Shown here: positions 33,326-42,984 of the stretch, piece after piece
How positions within the stretch are numbered: the stretch's first letter is position 1
Layout: every line of letters starts with the position of its first letter
Source of the DNA: a virus
Reading direction: 5' to 3' (one strand)
Length of the DNA: 64,000 nt
IMG/VR virus record: IMGVR_UViG_3300048597_000118
Span: 1 to 64,000 of that record
Notes under the pieces: generated by a model
The model's input: the letters and a program-made list of their open reading frames with translations, nothing else
What the model was told of the DNA's origin: nothing
The model's database searches: none
Program-made: the position numbers and the translations under genes

Positions 33326-35156
33326 ACTGGCTAATGGTTTCTGTGGGCACGGTATAGTCTGACGTATTAGTTATAGGAGGTGGTCCTCCATTAGTTGGGT
33401 CAAATATAGGTAGCTTAGTGCCGTCAGTAGAAACAGCACAAGATAAGTAAGACGTTGATGTAATGACCTTAGGTTCTAATGGTAGCCCTAAAGACTCTAA
33501 TAACCCACTGAATAGCGAACCTATATTTAACTCTTCCCATAGAGCGAGGGCCAGCATCTGAAGTGGCTTTGGTAGCTGGTTAAGTAAACCACCAACAAAG
33601 TTTTGTAACTGCTGTGTAAGCATTTCCATAAGGTCCATAGGGTTAAAGGACAGCATCTGTTCTGGGTTACTTAGGTCTAAGGTTAACGGACCTACCTTAA
33701 TAACTGGAGCGCCATTAGCCCCAAAACTATAGCTTATTCCCATACCGGGCGGTAACTGACTATTTAATTCACTTAAAGGCCCATCTACTACGTTACCTAT
33801 CTGATTTACAGCTATTTCAGTTAAATTGACTACTTCAGAGTCTCCTATCATAACTCTCAAACCTCCATCTTCTCCCATTACAATATCTAATGGTCCTACG
33901 CCTCTAGACTCTCCAGGACCTAAGCCCTGCATTTCATCAAAGTAGACTATGTCATCTCCTAAACCTATAGAATCTGGTGTTATATTTACACCTAGGAAGT
34001 CAGGAAGCATGCTATTCAGCTCTGCTAATGGTTTTTGTAGTGCGGCACCAAAAACCTTACCGTCAAAACCTATTTGTCCTGTTTCAGTGTTTATAGCCAA
34101 TGGACCAACTTGTATATTGCCATCTTCTACACCTACCTGTAAGAAATCAGGTAACACAGAATTAAGCATGTCTAGCACTGCGTCTACTAAAGGACCATCT
34201 AGACCGAATAAGTTTCCTAGTATTTGACCAAAAGGACTTACACTTTCATCTACGTTCTGTCCTATACAGGCTAATAAAAACTTGGCATGGTCTGACTCAA
34301 CCTGAGCTTCTTCTAAAATCATCTCAGGTGTTTTAACAGGAAACACTTCTTGAGACTTTTGGATTAGAAAGTCGAAGTGTAGCTGTGTCCCTTTAGGACC
34401 TACAGGGTAATCCACTTCCTCCCATTTATAATCAAATGTTGGTTGTAGTCTTAAAGGGTACTCCATCTCTTCGCTGACCTTTAAGACTTTAATCTTGTCG
34501 TTGGCCTCGGCAAACGGACTTAATACAGGGTCAGTAGATTCAGCCGGTGCTCTGACTATGTGTTGTATCTCTGTAGATTTAATAGCAAAAGTGTGTGATG
34601 GGTAATGAAATTCATTACCTAATGAATCTACCCAATGTGCTCCTATAGGATGGTAATTAGAATGGAACGGGTCGTCTGGACCAAACCGCATCCGATGTAC
34701 CGTGCCACTAACCTGAAAATTATTATTGATGGCACCTGGTATAGTTCCTTGTGGTGCAGTACTGGGTAAATTAGGATTGCCTGATACGTCAGACTCTACT
34801 CCTATAGTAGGAATAATATCGTTTAATAACTCAGCTTCACAGTTATGGTGCGGTATGGTAGTTATCACCACAGGACGTTCCGACTTGCCATTAACAAAAG
34901 CTATTAATACATGGTCGCCTTCGTAATAGTCCCTAGTCTCCCCTACGAAGTAAGAACTATAAGGGCCAGAGGCATCACATTTAAGGATGCTATGTAAGTC
35001 CGGTACCCTAACATTTACAGTCCCATTAACTCTATTTAAAGGCGATATAGTCTGTACAACACCTGAGTATAAGACGTTATTGCGCTGGTCTTGCTGTGGC
35101 CAACGCTGCATCTCAGTAAACTTATTATCGAAGAAAATCTCGTCTGCTATAGCCAT
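33312..35156 (-). CDS. Baseplate central spike protein with OB-fold (gp5/gpV-like, 614 aa)
   Basis: Residues about 20-105 match the OB-fold that caps contractile-tail spikes: YSGVVQTISPLNRVNGTVNVRVPDLH, then VGETRDYYEGDHVLIAFVNGKSERPVVITTIPH. The middle (about 150-260) contains DSLGNEFHYPSHTFAIKS, typical of spike proteins before a needle. Residues about 300-560 hold repeated beta strands with periodic DG/GPL turns, possibly an elongated beta-needle. No lysozyme domain, as in T4 gp5, is visible. The protein would lie at the end of the tail tube and puncture the outer membrane. Confidence 0.8.
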   Translation of the reverse strand: MAIADEIFFDNKFTEMQRWPQQDQRNNVLYSGVVQTISPLNRVNGTVNVRVPDLHSILKCDASGPYSSYFVGETRDYYEGDHVLIAFVNGKSERPVVITTIPHHNCEAELLNDIIPTIGVESDVSGNPNLPSTAPQGTIPGAINNNFQVSGTVHRMRFGPDDPFHSNYHPIGAHWVDSLGNEFHYPSHTFAIKSTEIQHIVRAPAESTDPVLSPFAEANDKIKVLKVSEEMEYPLRLQPTFDYKWEEVDYPVGPKGTQLHFDFLIQKSQEVFPVKTPEMILEEAQVESDHAKFLLACIGQNVDESVSPFGQILGNLFGLDGPLVDAVLDMLNSVLPDFLQVGVEDGNIQVGPLAINTETGQIGFDGKVFGAALQKPLAELNSMLPDFLGVNITPDSIGLGDDIVYFDEMQGLGPGESRGVGPLDIVMGEDGGLRVMIGDSEVVNLTEIAVNQIGNVVDGPLSELNSQLPPGMGISYSFGANGAPVIKVGPLTLDLSNPEQMLSFNPMDLMEMLTQQLQNFVGGLLNQLPKPLQMLALALWEELNIGSLFSGLLESLGLPLEPKVITSTSYLSCAVSTDGTKLPIFDPTNGGPPPITNTSDYTVPTETISQFEFE

Positions 35157-35162
35157 GGTGTT

Positions 35163-36764
35163 TTAGAAACAGCTTAATAAAGTTAGTTCGGTGTAATATC
35201 CTTCAGTACCATCATTAAACCTGTCTACCACTCCTTCCACGCGCCACATAGTAGGAGGCTCAGGTTTGAACATAATAGTGTTTCTATACAACTCTTGGCG
35301 CTCTTGAGCCGCTAAAGTTAACACTTCAGGCATATCAGTCGCATTCGGTGTCGTTTCTAGTTTTACTGGTCCTCCATTAGCATCGTCAGCAACTAGTAAA
35401 TCTATCAACTCCTTAGCCCCACCTTTATCTGAGGCGACTTCCTCTCCTTTTATCCCTAACATTGACCCTAACTGATTTAACCACCCGCCACCGCCGCCGC
35501 CGCCACCGTCGCCCCCTTCACTTGGAGCAGCTGCTTTAGCTGTAGCTGCAGTCTCTGTTCTCACTAAATCAGCCATTCTCTTATACGTGTCTTCATAAGC
35601 TTGATTCATACTGAAGAATACTTGACGGTCAGCAGCTATCTTATCTGGGTCAGTATACCCCTGGTGCATAGGTGAGCCTATTACCTGTATAGCCTCCCCT
35701 GGGATGATGCTCGGGTCCCCTAACATAGTTGCTGCAGCTGCTTTTACTTCCTTGCTTAATACCCTGGCATAAGCAAAAGCTACAGCTATAAGCGCCCCTG
35801 GGCTGTCTACAGCAGTATCATCAGTAACTGTAAAATAGCTACACGCAAAGGCTCGGTCTCTCCAACCGTGCGGAATTATGGACAAGTGGATTAAATTGTT
35901 CTTCTCACCATTGTTGTCACTTATAGAATGACTCTGAACGATAATATTAGTTCTCATGCTTATAGCTGAACGCTCTTCCCTAAAAGAATGCAGCATAGTA
36001 GCCATATGTGGGGCCTTACCAGCTGGGTATTGTCTAAAGTAATAAGTCCTGTTAAATCTAGACGAGTCAGTTAGCCCACTAATGTCTAGTCCGCGCACTA
36101 CATACCAATACTCTCCGGTGCGACTATCAGCAAATACTATGGTCGGCCATGGCTCTTGTTGACTTAAGAACTTGATAAACTCTAATGGTCCGCGCTCAGT
36201 CACTACAAAGTTGGTACCAAAATAGGATTCTACCTGGCTTTCATACGCAGTACGCCCTGTGACAATATTAAACTTCAGCTCTTTACTCACCGCTTTATTT
36301 CTAGTGCTACCCTGTAAAAATGCAGAATAGCTCAGCTGAGTAAAATTGTTATTCTTATCAGCTGTTGTTAGCGGTACTGACGAGTTTTGATTGGACAATA
36401 TGTAGTTGCTAAAGTCCTCTTTAGTGATGGCAGCTATATCCTTGTTGTAAAACTCAGCAATATTTTCTAGTAAAACATTGTTCTTTCCTTGTGCCTTTTG
36501 GGTAACCTGGTCATCCATTACATCTTCGTAGTATTCCTCGAAGTTACCAGCGTTAGGGTTTAGAATGACGGCGTTCTCTGTTTCGTTAGTCATCACAGAC
36601 TCATTATTAGAGTCTATTGTGACGTTGGTAGACTTAGTGCTTGAGCCGCCTGCCTTCCAAGGTATAAAAGGGTCAAAGCCGCCGGCCTCTAGTTTCTTTG
36701 CCGGGGTTACTGCTGGTGTTTCGGTAGTAGTTGGTTGTTCTGCCATGTTTAAAAAATACCTCAT
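35163..36764 (-). CDS. Tail hub or tail-tip protein, unknown family (533 aa)
   Basis: Two start codons are possible: 36764 (MRYFLNMAEQ) and 36746 (MAEQPTT). The latter gives a more typical polar N-terminus. A Thr/Pro-rich leader is followed by beta domains (YWYVVRGLDISGL, IPGEAIQVIGSP) and a poly-Gly stretch (35483-35515). The position before the OB-fold spike and after the tube matches the gp27/gpD hub in other contractile tails, so a hub role is inferred. No distinctive motif was found. Confidence 0.72.
   Translation of the reverse strand: MRYFLNMAEQPTTTETPAVTPAKKLEAGGFDPFIPWKAGGSSTKSTNVTIDSNNESVMTNETENAVILNPNAGNFEEYYEDVMDDQVTQKAQGKNNVLLENIAEFYNKDIAAITKEDFSNYILSNQNSSVPLTTADKNNNFTQLSYSAFLQGSTRNKAVSKELKFNIVTGRTAYESQVESYFGTNFVVTERGPLEFIKFLSQQEPWPTIVFADSRTGEYWYVVRGLDISGLTDSSRFNRTYYFRQYPAGKAPHMATMLHSFREERSAISMRTNIIVQSHSISDNNGEKNNLIHLSIIPHGWRDRAFACSYFTVTDDTAVDSPGALIAVAFAYARVLSKEVKAAAATMLGDPSIIPGEAIQVIGSPMHQGYTDPDKIAADRQVFFSMNQAYEDTYKRMADLVRTETAATAKAAAPSEGGDGGGGGGGGWLNQLGSMLGIKGEEVASDKGGAKELIDLLVADDANGGPVKLETTPNATDMPEVLTLAAQERQELYRNTIMFKPEPPTMWRVEGVVDRFNDGTEGYYTELTLLSCF
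35483..35515 (-). repeat. GCC/GGC trinucleotide tract encoding poly-Gly
   Basis: A run of CCG/CCA triplets encodes about nine Gly in the hub-like protein. Such simple repeats can change length by slippage. Confidence 0.75.
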
Positions 36765-36775
36765 ACATTTTGTAA

Positions 36776-38227
36776 TTAGCCAGAGCTATCAGCTTTATCT
36801 TCGTCACTAGCACTAGTATTTTCTTCGGTCTCACTTTTTTGCTCTGGTACATAATCAGAGATATCTAAGATAAAACCTTTTTCTATAAACCTACCGCCAA
36901 CATTGTAGTCCCCTAAATCTCCTATACCCGTCCGCGCTATATAAATGATGGCCAGCGACCTACTATTCTTTAATTGTGTCGGCTCTACTTTTGGCGCTCC
37001 ATTCTTTGCATTGTTATCACCAGCGCCGCCGCCGCCGGTATCATCACCAGCACTACCAGCACCACCTTCTGCTGGTATACCCGGCTTTTGAGCTAAGATA
37101 TCCCCTATTAACAAGTCATTATTGGCAGCAGTGTTAAAGGACCCAAGAGTATCCATTAAATACTTTAAGCGGTCTCTACACTGTACAGTCCATACTATGC
37201 CAGCTGATGCCCCACCACTTTTAGTTACAGTGTCAACTACCCAAACCCCGCGCCGTAATAATCTATTCTCAGCTATATCCTTCTGAGTAACAGGACGCAT
37301 GGTGTCTAAATAACCGAAGAAGATACATACCTCGTCTAATATGTCTAAAGGGGGAGCCTCTATTTCATCTTGGGTGGCTACTTTTTGTACTTCGGCCTGC
37401 TCCGCACTTTGTTCTACTTCGCTAGCTGCGCTGAAGAATTGCGACAAGCTAGAATTTTTGTCACCTAAAACCGTCTGTATATTCTCTTTAGAGACGACTT
37501 TACTAACCTCTCCATTAACAGATGTTCCCAACTCCTGTAATTCTTTTACCAGGTCTCGTATTACCGGCGTATATTGTTTCTTTCCTTCCTCGTCCAATCC
37601 ATCTTGAGAAGTACCTTCTTCTATCCCAGGCAGTCTGTTTATAAACAAGTCTTGGATACGGCTTATAGGAATACCTACTATCTTCCCGCCTTGGTTTCCA
37701 GGTTCGGTGTATTCCCTGTAAAGGCTGTCATTTAATAGTTCTAACTTGAGCTCTTCCGCTCTTTTCGGGCCATACCTTTTAGCTAACGTCTCTCCTGCTT
37801 GACTAGCGTCTGAGAATTTAACACCACCACTAAAATTCTGTCTATTCAGCATATGTCTAGCTATGCCACCAGGACTAGGAGGGATATCAGTGGTTGTATC
37901 TGTGGCAGACAGCGTACATTGAAAGAAGGCGGTTGATGCGTCCCAATAATTGTTGATATTCGTTCTAGCCTTAAGCACAACCCATTCACCAGCTTTATTG
38001 GTGTTGCTCATTATAATCTTGTTCTCTAAGTCTGTAATGGCACAGACTGGTACCGCCGCAGGCCTTTGTTGATGACAAAGCGCCCCAAAAGACGGAGCAG
38101 AATTACCTTTGTCGTCAGTAGTATACCCATAAAAATACGGCGCAAGTTTATTAGGTTTAGCTACTTGTTCCGTCTTCTTTTCTGTAGATGGCGGCGCTGG
38201 AGGAGTAGTATTAGGTTGAGTAGCCAT
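36776..38227 (-). CDS. Tail protein between tube and hub, unknown (483 aa)
   Basis: The protein has 483 residues. N-terminal ~25 are Pro/Lys-rich. Segments such as VWVVDTVTKSGGASAGIVWTVQCRDRLKYLMDTLG suggest a beta barrel of the hub-domain type. A Gly/Asp linker (GGGGAGDN) around residue 395 precedes a short domain, and the tail is acidic (SASDEDKADSSG). Lying between the tube and the hub candidate, it probably belongs to the hub or tail-tip complex. I do not recognise a named family. Confidence 0.75.
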   Translation of the reverse strand: MATQPNTTPPAPPSTEKKTEQVAKPNKLAPYFYGYTTDDKGNSAPSFGALCHQQRPAAVPVCAITDLENKIIMSNTNKAGEWVVLKARTNINNYWDASTAFFQCTLSATDTTTDIPPSPGGIARHMLNRQNFSGGVKFSDASQAGETLAKRYGPKRAEELKLELLNDSLYREYTEPGNQGGKIVGIPISRIQDLFINRLPGIEEGTSQDGLDEEGKKQYTPVIRDLVKELQELGTSVNGEVSKVVSKENIQTVLGDKNSSLSQFFSAASEVEQSAEQAEVQKVATQDEIEAPPLDILDEVCIFFGYLDTMRPVTQKDIAENRLLRRGVWVVDTVTKSGGASAGIVWTVQCRDRLKYLMDTLGSFNTAANNDLLIGDILAQKPGIPAEGGAGSAGDDTGGGGAGDNNAKNGAPKVEPTQLKNSRSLAIIYIARTGIGDLGDYNVGGRFIEKGFILDISDYVPEQKSETEENTSASDEDKADSSG

Positions 38228-38298
38228 AGGTTATGTTTATACGGCAAAACGCTGAGCTATTACTAGTCAGCGTCTTACATTACATATTAGCTTATAAG

Positions 38299-39054
38299 CT
38301 ATTGCCCTACAGTGGGCACAATTAGGTCTTGATATTCGTTTAACCAAGAAGGAGCTGTATTCTCAAAATCACCGGTGGCGCGAATGACGTTATCAGCTTC
38401 AATTTGATTACGGTCATAAGCGTAATTAGTGTCACGATCACCAAGGTCAGTTTGACCTGTTTGGATACCAGCCCAACCACTGACTTCGTCAGACCGGTAA
38501 ATACCTTCACATAATCCTTCCCAACGGTTAGCTACGACAGAACCACCAGCCATAGCACCGAATGTTAACGCGTCAGTCTTAGCATAAACTAAGCGGATAC
38601 GACCCTTGGCCATCCGAGTAGAACCACTAGCACCTGCGTCATTATCAGTGCCAGCTTTTACATACGCCACGCTTCCATCAATGGGGTTACCATCCAGTTC
38701 CGGCGCATTCATTTCCAAAGTGATTTGGAAACGAGGGCTTCGGTTAACACGAAGTTCCCTACCAATAGAACGGAACCCAAAGGTTTGTTCAACAAACCGA
38801 ACATCTAAGCAACCACGTTCTAATACCCAACCAAATTGGAATACACCGTCTAATAGGCGGGGCACACGTTGATTTAATTCTAGATAGGGTTCAGTGGCAT
38901 TCCGCATGGTGAATTGGAACGAGGTAAAGGAGCCTGCCAGAACCTGAACACCAGTAGCTTGGTCTTGTACAAATACGTCAATGTCAAACCCTTGAAAAGG
39001 GTCTAGGATGGCGTTGTTAATTGCCGCCCGAGAAATAATATTGCCAGTAGCCAT
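38299..39054 (-). CDS. Tail tube protein (251 aa)
   Basis: The tube forms the inner channel through which DNA leaves. The 251 residues are beta-rich with FDIDVFVQDQATGVQVLAGSF at the start and the compact strand pattern of tube/hub-type proteins. The gene lies next to the sheath, the usual neighbour. An intrinsic terminator separates the two, so the tube is probably also transcribed separately or at a different level. The assignment rests on size, fold pattern and order. Confidence 0.78.
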   Translation of the reverse strand: MATGNIISRAAINNAILDPFQGFDIDVFVQDQATGVQVLAGSFTSFQFTMRNATEPYLELNQRVPRLLDGVFQFGWVLERGCLDVRFVEQTFGFRSIGRELRVNRSPRFQITLEMNAPELDGNPIDGSVAYVKAGTDNDAGASGSTRMAKGRIRLVYAKTDALTFGAMAGGSVVANRWEGLCEGIYRSDEVSGWAGIQTGQTDLGDRDTNYAYDRNQIEADNVIRATGDFENTAPSWLNEYQDLIVPTVGQ

Positions 39055-39067
39055 ATAATTTTAATCC

Positions 39068-39108
39068 GAAAAAGTAAATGGGGCAGGCACCGCAAGATAC
39101 CTACCCCA
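39068..39108 (-). terminator. Intrinsic terminator/attenuator between sheath and tube genes
   Basis: A 13-bp stem (39079-39091 with 39096-39108, three G-U pairs) encloses a 4-nt loop. On the minus strand it is followed by a T-rich stretch (TTTACTTTTT). It lies just after the sheath gene and would reduce read-through into the tube gene, allowing different stoichiometry. Confidence 0.7.
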
Positions 39109-39132
39109 TAACTAGAACAACAGATACTCTAT

Positions 39133-42100
39133 TTAGAACTGGTCGACACGAGGTCCAGGCAGTGCATTAATAGTTAGGGAAGAACGGAAGTCTAAAATGT
39201 CCGTAACCTTCAGATAATCTCCAGGGAAGATAGGACGAGCTTGAATCAAAATGTTGATGATACCCCGGCGGGCATCGTCTTCAGAGTTGTTTCGCGCATC
39301 ACAAATGGTTGGCTGGTAAGCAGACAACATTTCATTCCGTACAAACTCAGCCAGCACAGCGTCACAAGCACTTGCAATACGACTTAGTAACTGAGGGCTG
39401 ATGTTCTGAGAGCGGTAGCTCAACAAAGACTTGTAGATGCGGTCACGTGCTTGGTCCCAAGAGTGGACTACAGACACATGACGTAACAAGTTATTGGTGG
39501 TAGAGCTAATACCGTTCAAGAACTTAAACACATTCAATCCGGGGTCTAAGTAAAAGACTTCAGTGCCGGACTGAGTGTAAGCTTCTAAGTTAGACGGAGT
39601 AGGATTGATAGAGCTATAAGTAAAGCCGATTACAGAACGTTCACCGTAGGTAGACGCGGGGCTCAAGTGAGGTCCACGGCTAGCACCTAGTCCGATGTAT
39701 GCACCAACTACGGGCTCACTACGATAAGCAATACCGCTCATGCTCCGACCTTGAGCCATCCCTGCAATTTGGATGAACCGAGGAGAGTTAACTTGGGTAC
39801 GCATGGTACCGGCAGAACGAGGAGTAACCGTAGGAGATAACTGGACTACCGCCCGACGGAAACCACCAGTAGAAGGTCCGCTAGAATCTACAATCTCTTT
39901 GAGCTTCTCAAAGACTTCTTTGTAGTCATTGTCGCCGTAGTAAATACCTACGACACCAATCCAAGTAACGTCAATAGAGCGGACTAATTCTAACGCTTCT
40001 AAATAGCCGGCCTTACGGGCTTCAATAGCAGACGTTGCATCTCCAGCTGCCGAGAAGTTAGTTCCTTTACGAAGGAACACATCTGAAATAGTAGAAGACC
40101 CTTGAGCTCCAAATCGAGTAAACCCAGTGGAGTAGGAATTGTCCTGAGCTTCTAGCGCAGGAGCTAAGCGTAGAGGTAGCTGAGTGTAAATGTCAGGTGT
40201 TAACCGTGCAGCACGCACTATAGGATTACTAGGCTCAATAGCAGGAATCAAGTAAACTCGAACCAAGTTAGAAGTTTCGGTCTCTACATAAACACCAGTG
40301 TCAGTGTTGACAGCTTTGTTATCCAGGTAGAAAGACTCTACTTTGGGTCCGCCTAAGCTTACTTCAGCAGAGGTATCTTCTACTTGTAAGTAAAACCGAG
40401 CACTGCCTTCGCTTACTTCATCTGGGATAATGGTCACGCGGATGTTATTACCATAATCACCAGGGCTTAAAGCTTGTATACGGACTAAAGGGCGCCCGTC
40501 TAAAGCGTAGAAGTCACGGTATGCAAAGGAGCCGCTGTCCCGTCCACCCGTATAAGCATAATACTTATCAGGACCATAGTTATCCTGAGTGTAAATGCCG
40601 TCTTTAGTTAGAGACATCAACACATCACGAGTTTGGTCTTGACTTTCTAAACTAATAAGAGCTCCAACGTATAACTCGTCAGAGAATGCGCTCTGAACTT
40701 CAGAGGGCATGTCAAACTCTACATAATTGGTGCTAGCTGCACTAATGGGGTAGTAAGTACCGTTAAAGGTTACGCCGTAGTCCTCGTAGTTGTTAATAAC
40801 AACATTAGACACAGACTCGACCATGAACTTGTCATCGTCCATTGCTGAAAACACTAGCTCAGGTCCAGCAACATAACGAACTAAATTCCACAAGCACCGG
40901 TTAGATTCCAATCCAGTGATGCTGGGTCGCACTTGGAACATGTACGGCGTCATACCAATGACATTTTCTACCGCACTAGTCATAGAAGAGAATGCCGGGT
41001 CAGCGTAAATGGCATACTCTAAGTCCCGCATAATGTTAGCCAGTGGAGTGCCTTTTGCATACGCTTCTGGGGTACCGGCTCGACCACCTACAACAACTTG
41101 AGTCCGCACAAAAGGTACGGTCCATTGCGTGCCCTGAGTTAAGTTCAGGCGACTATCATTAGGAAGTCCATAAAGGATTTTAATGCCGACAGATTCCTGA
41201 CCTAAGACAGTAGCAGTGGAATAAGATAAAGGCGCTACTAAGTATTTGAACTCGATAGCTTTATTGCCGTTACCTTCAGTTAACACATAGTAAGCGTCAG
41301 CACCGGTCAGGTTAGGCACTTTGAAGTAGTTGTAGCCATCCTGTTGTGCAGACAAGTTGGCGAAAGTATCAGTCTGTACATATCCATAGGAAACTAAGAT
41401 TTTACTCTTAGAAGGAAAATGTACACGGAAAGGTTTAGTTACAGCGGCGGTGTTGGGCGCAGTTAACACAATGTAATCATTTACTTTGGTTTTTTCTGCG
41501 ACGTTGCCTGCTACAGTAACGGTAACCAACCCAGTAGTGGCTACATAAGGAGTAGTAACGGAATCAACTACAAAGGTTTCTTTAGAGTGACCAAAGGTTA
41601 ATTTAGTTCCTACTACAATAGTTGAGCTAGTTAAACCTTTAATAGCAACCGTAGAAGTCGTGGCTCCAGGAGTAATTGAAGCAACTCGTGGTGCGATAGT
41701 AACCCTAGAGTCTTCCTCCACTGTGGAGCTTAAGTTGTTACCAAGTTCCAAAGTTACCGATGCATCGGTGTTAGCAGCGCTTTCAATTAGATATACAGAC
41801 TCGTTAATTAACAATGCCGAGTCTTCTAAGATAGTCAGCTGATCAGCAGTAGGTTCCCAATCTGCTCCTAACGCACCAAAAGTGGCGTCAAAGGTAATCT
41901 CACGTAGTCCAGAAATGGAAGTTACAACACCGTTAACAGTGGTACTGGGGCTAAAATGACCAGTTACTACGATGCCTTTTAGTCCAGCGTCTTCGTTAAT
42001 GTAAAAGGGCTGTGAGGCAATAGTCAGTCCTTCTTGCTGCCCATTTTCGCTAGATAGTAGTGAGAAACCAGGATTAAGGAAATTCTCAACGTAGGCGTTG

Positions 42101-42732
42101 TTGCCTTCAGTGTAAGAAACAATCTGGTACTCTTCAGGTGCTGTATTACGAACAGTCATTTGTAGAGCCTGTACAGAGTCTTCATACACTACAGGCTCAG
42201 CAAAGTTACCCTTTTGAATATATTGAGCATTAAAGTTAAATTGACCGCGCCCAAAGAAATTGGGGTGGGTCACATGACCAGTTTCAGTACGCAACTCTCC
42301 GTAATGAGTCACAGCACTTACCGGGCTGCCAATATAATCAAAAGTCAGTCTAAGACCTGTAGTGCGGTTGAATACGTCTAATACGTTAGTAGTGCTGACG
42401 CCAGACTCAAAACCAGTCTTAGGAACTACGTTGGGGTCTTCACCGGCCAAATAAAACCGGAGATAGCCAGGCTGGGTGCTGGGTACAACACGAATAGCAG
42501 TAGCGTTGGCAGCGCCCTGTTGTAAGGCTTGCTGTAACGCAATAGAACCAGAGCTACTATCTTCACCAAAAAGAGAGGCTAAAACAGAACGTTGTTTAGA
42601 AGTTACAGGGCGCAAAGGACCACGGTTAAATTCCCCGATGATAGCGTAACCATCACGCCAGGGAGCAGTAGAAGGAACGGGGCCTAAGATCCGAGAATCA
42701 AAAGAAATATGTGGGAAAGTATAATCAGCCAT
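39133..42732 (-). CDS. Contractile tail sheath protein, unusually long (1,199 aa)
   Basis: The sheath contracts to drive the tube into the cell. The N-terminus (GYAIIGEFNRGPLRPVTS, then SLFGEDSSSGS) and the C-terminal ~250 residues (SPRFIQIAGMAQGR, RIASACDAVLAEFVRNEM, DDARRGIINILIQARPIFPGDYLKV) are standard sheath ends that form the inter-subunit handshake. The length is about twice that of T4 gp18. The extra ~500 residues lie centrally and are beta-rich, so they would be exposed on the sheath surface. A 252-bp leader precedes the gene, and a terminator follows it. Confidence 0.92.
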   Translation of the reverse strand: MADYTFPHISFDSRILGPVPSTAPWRDGYAIIGEFNRGPLRPVTSKQRSVLASLFGEDSSSGSIALQQALQQGAANATAIRVVPSTQPGYLRFYLAGEDPNVVPKTGFESGVSTTNVLDVFNRTTGLRLTFDYIGSPVSAVTHYGELRTETGHVTHPNFFGRGQFNFNAQYIQKGNFAEPVVYEDSVQALQMTVRNTAPEEYQIVSYTEGNNAYVENFLNPGFSLLSSENGQQEGLTIASQPFYINEDAGLKGIVVTGHFSPSTTVNGVVTSISGLREITFDATFGALGADWEPTADQLTILEDSALLINESVYLIESAANTDASVTLELGNNLSSTVEEDSRVTIAPRVASITPGATTSTVAIKGLTSSTIVVGTKLTFGHSKETFVVDSVTTPYVATTGLVTVTVAGNVAEKTKVNDYIVLTAPNTAAVTKPFRVHFPSKSKILVSYGYVQTDTFANLSAQQDGYNYFKVPNLTGADAYYVLTEGNGNKAIEFKYLVAPLSYSTATVLGQESVGIKILYGLPNDSRLNLTQGTQWTVPFVRTQVVVGGRAGTPEAYAKGTPLANIMRDLEYAIYADPAFSSMTSAVENVIGMTPYMFQVRPSITGLESNRCLWNLVRYVAGPELVFSAMDDDKFMVESVSNVVINNYEDYGVTFNGTYYPISAASTNYVEFDMPSEVQSAFSDELYVGALISLESQDQTRDVLMSLTKDGIYTQDNYGPDKYYAYTGGRDSGSFAYRDFYALDGRPLVRIQALSPGDYGNNIRVTIIPDEVSEGSARFYLQVEDTSAEVSLGGPKVESFYLDNKAVNTDTGVYVETETSNLVRVYLIPAIEPSNPIVRAARLTPDIYTQLPLRLAPALEAQDNSYSTGFTRFGAQGSSTISDVFLRKGTNFSAAGDATSAIEARKAGYLEALELVRSIDVTWIGVVGIYYGDNDYKEVFEKLKEIVDSSGPSTGGFRRAVVQLSPTVTPRSAGTMRTQVNSPRFIQIAGMAQGRSMSGIAYRSEPVVGAYIGLGASRGPHLSPASTYGERSVIGFTYSSINPTPSNLEAYTQSGTEVFYLDPGLNVFKFLNGISSTTNNLLRHVSVVHSWDQARDRIYKSLLSYRSQNISPQLLSRIASACDAVLAEFVRNEMLSAYQPTICDARNNSEDDARRGIINILIQARPIFPGDYLKVTDILDFRSSLTINALPGPRVDQF

Positions 42733-42984
42733 GAGAGTGCTACTAGCGTGATGTTTATTACACTACAAAGGGTTATTAACCGTTCACAAAACCTGTAGAA
42801 ATACGAGGTAATGCTTTTAGATTGGATTAACCAATTTAGGGCACAACGGCTGGGCCTCTATCAACTCGGAGATAATCTCGTCGCTGAATACTTTTAGTGT
42901 GATGTTAATGGAATTACGTTGTGTAACCCCTATTCATATAATTAGTTGATTTTCACTGAATATCAGTCCGTGAGCCTAAAATCC
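42733..42984 (-). promoter_or_regulatory. 252-bp intergenic leader upstream of the sheath gene
   Basis: This is one of the few sizeable gaps in the operon. It has two copies of a 15-nt element with 2 mismatches: minus-strand ATAAACATCACGCTA (42744-42758) and ATTAACATCACACTA (42895-42909). The copies are 151 bp apart. It also contains a 37-codon open stretch without a start codon (ending at 42817), possibly gene debris. The gap may hold a promoter for the sheath. No clear -35/-10 pair could be fixed. Confidence 0.4.

Noticed and set aside
33240-33340. TATAAATACAG promoter-like string near the start of the 211-aa gene.
   Set aside because: It is inside the coding sequence and is explained by the local residues. 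No gap or second start supports a promoter.
42733-42984. Group I or II intron in the sheath leader.
   Set aside because: The gap is only 252 bp, no exon is split, and no intron core motifs were seen.
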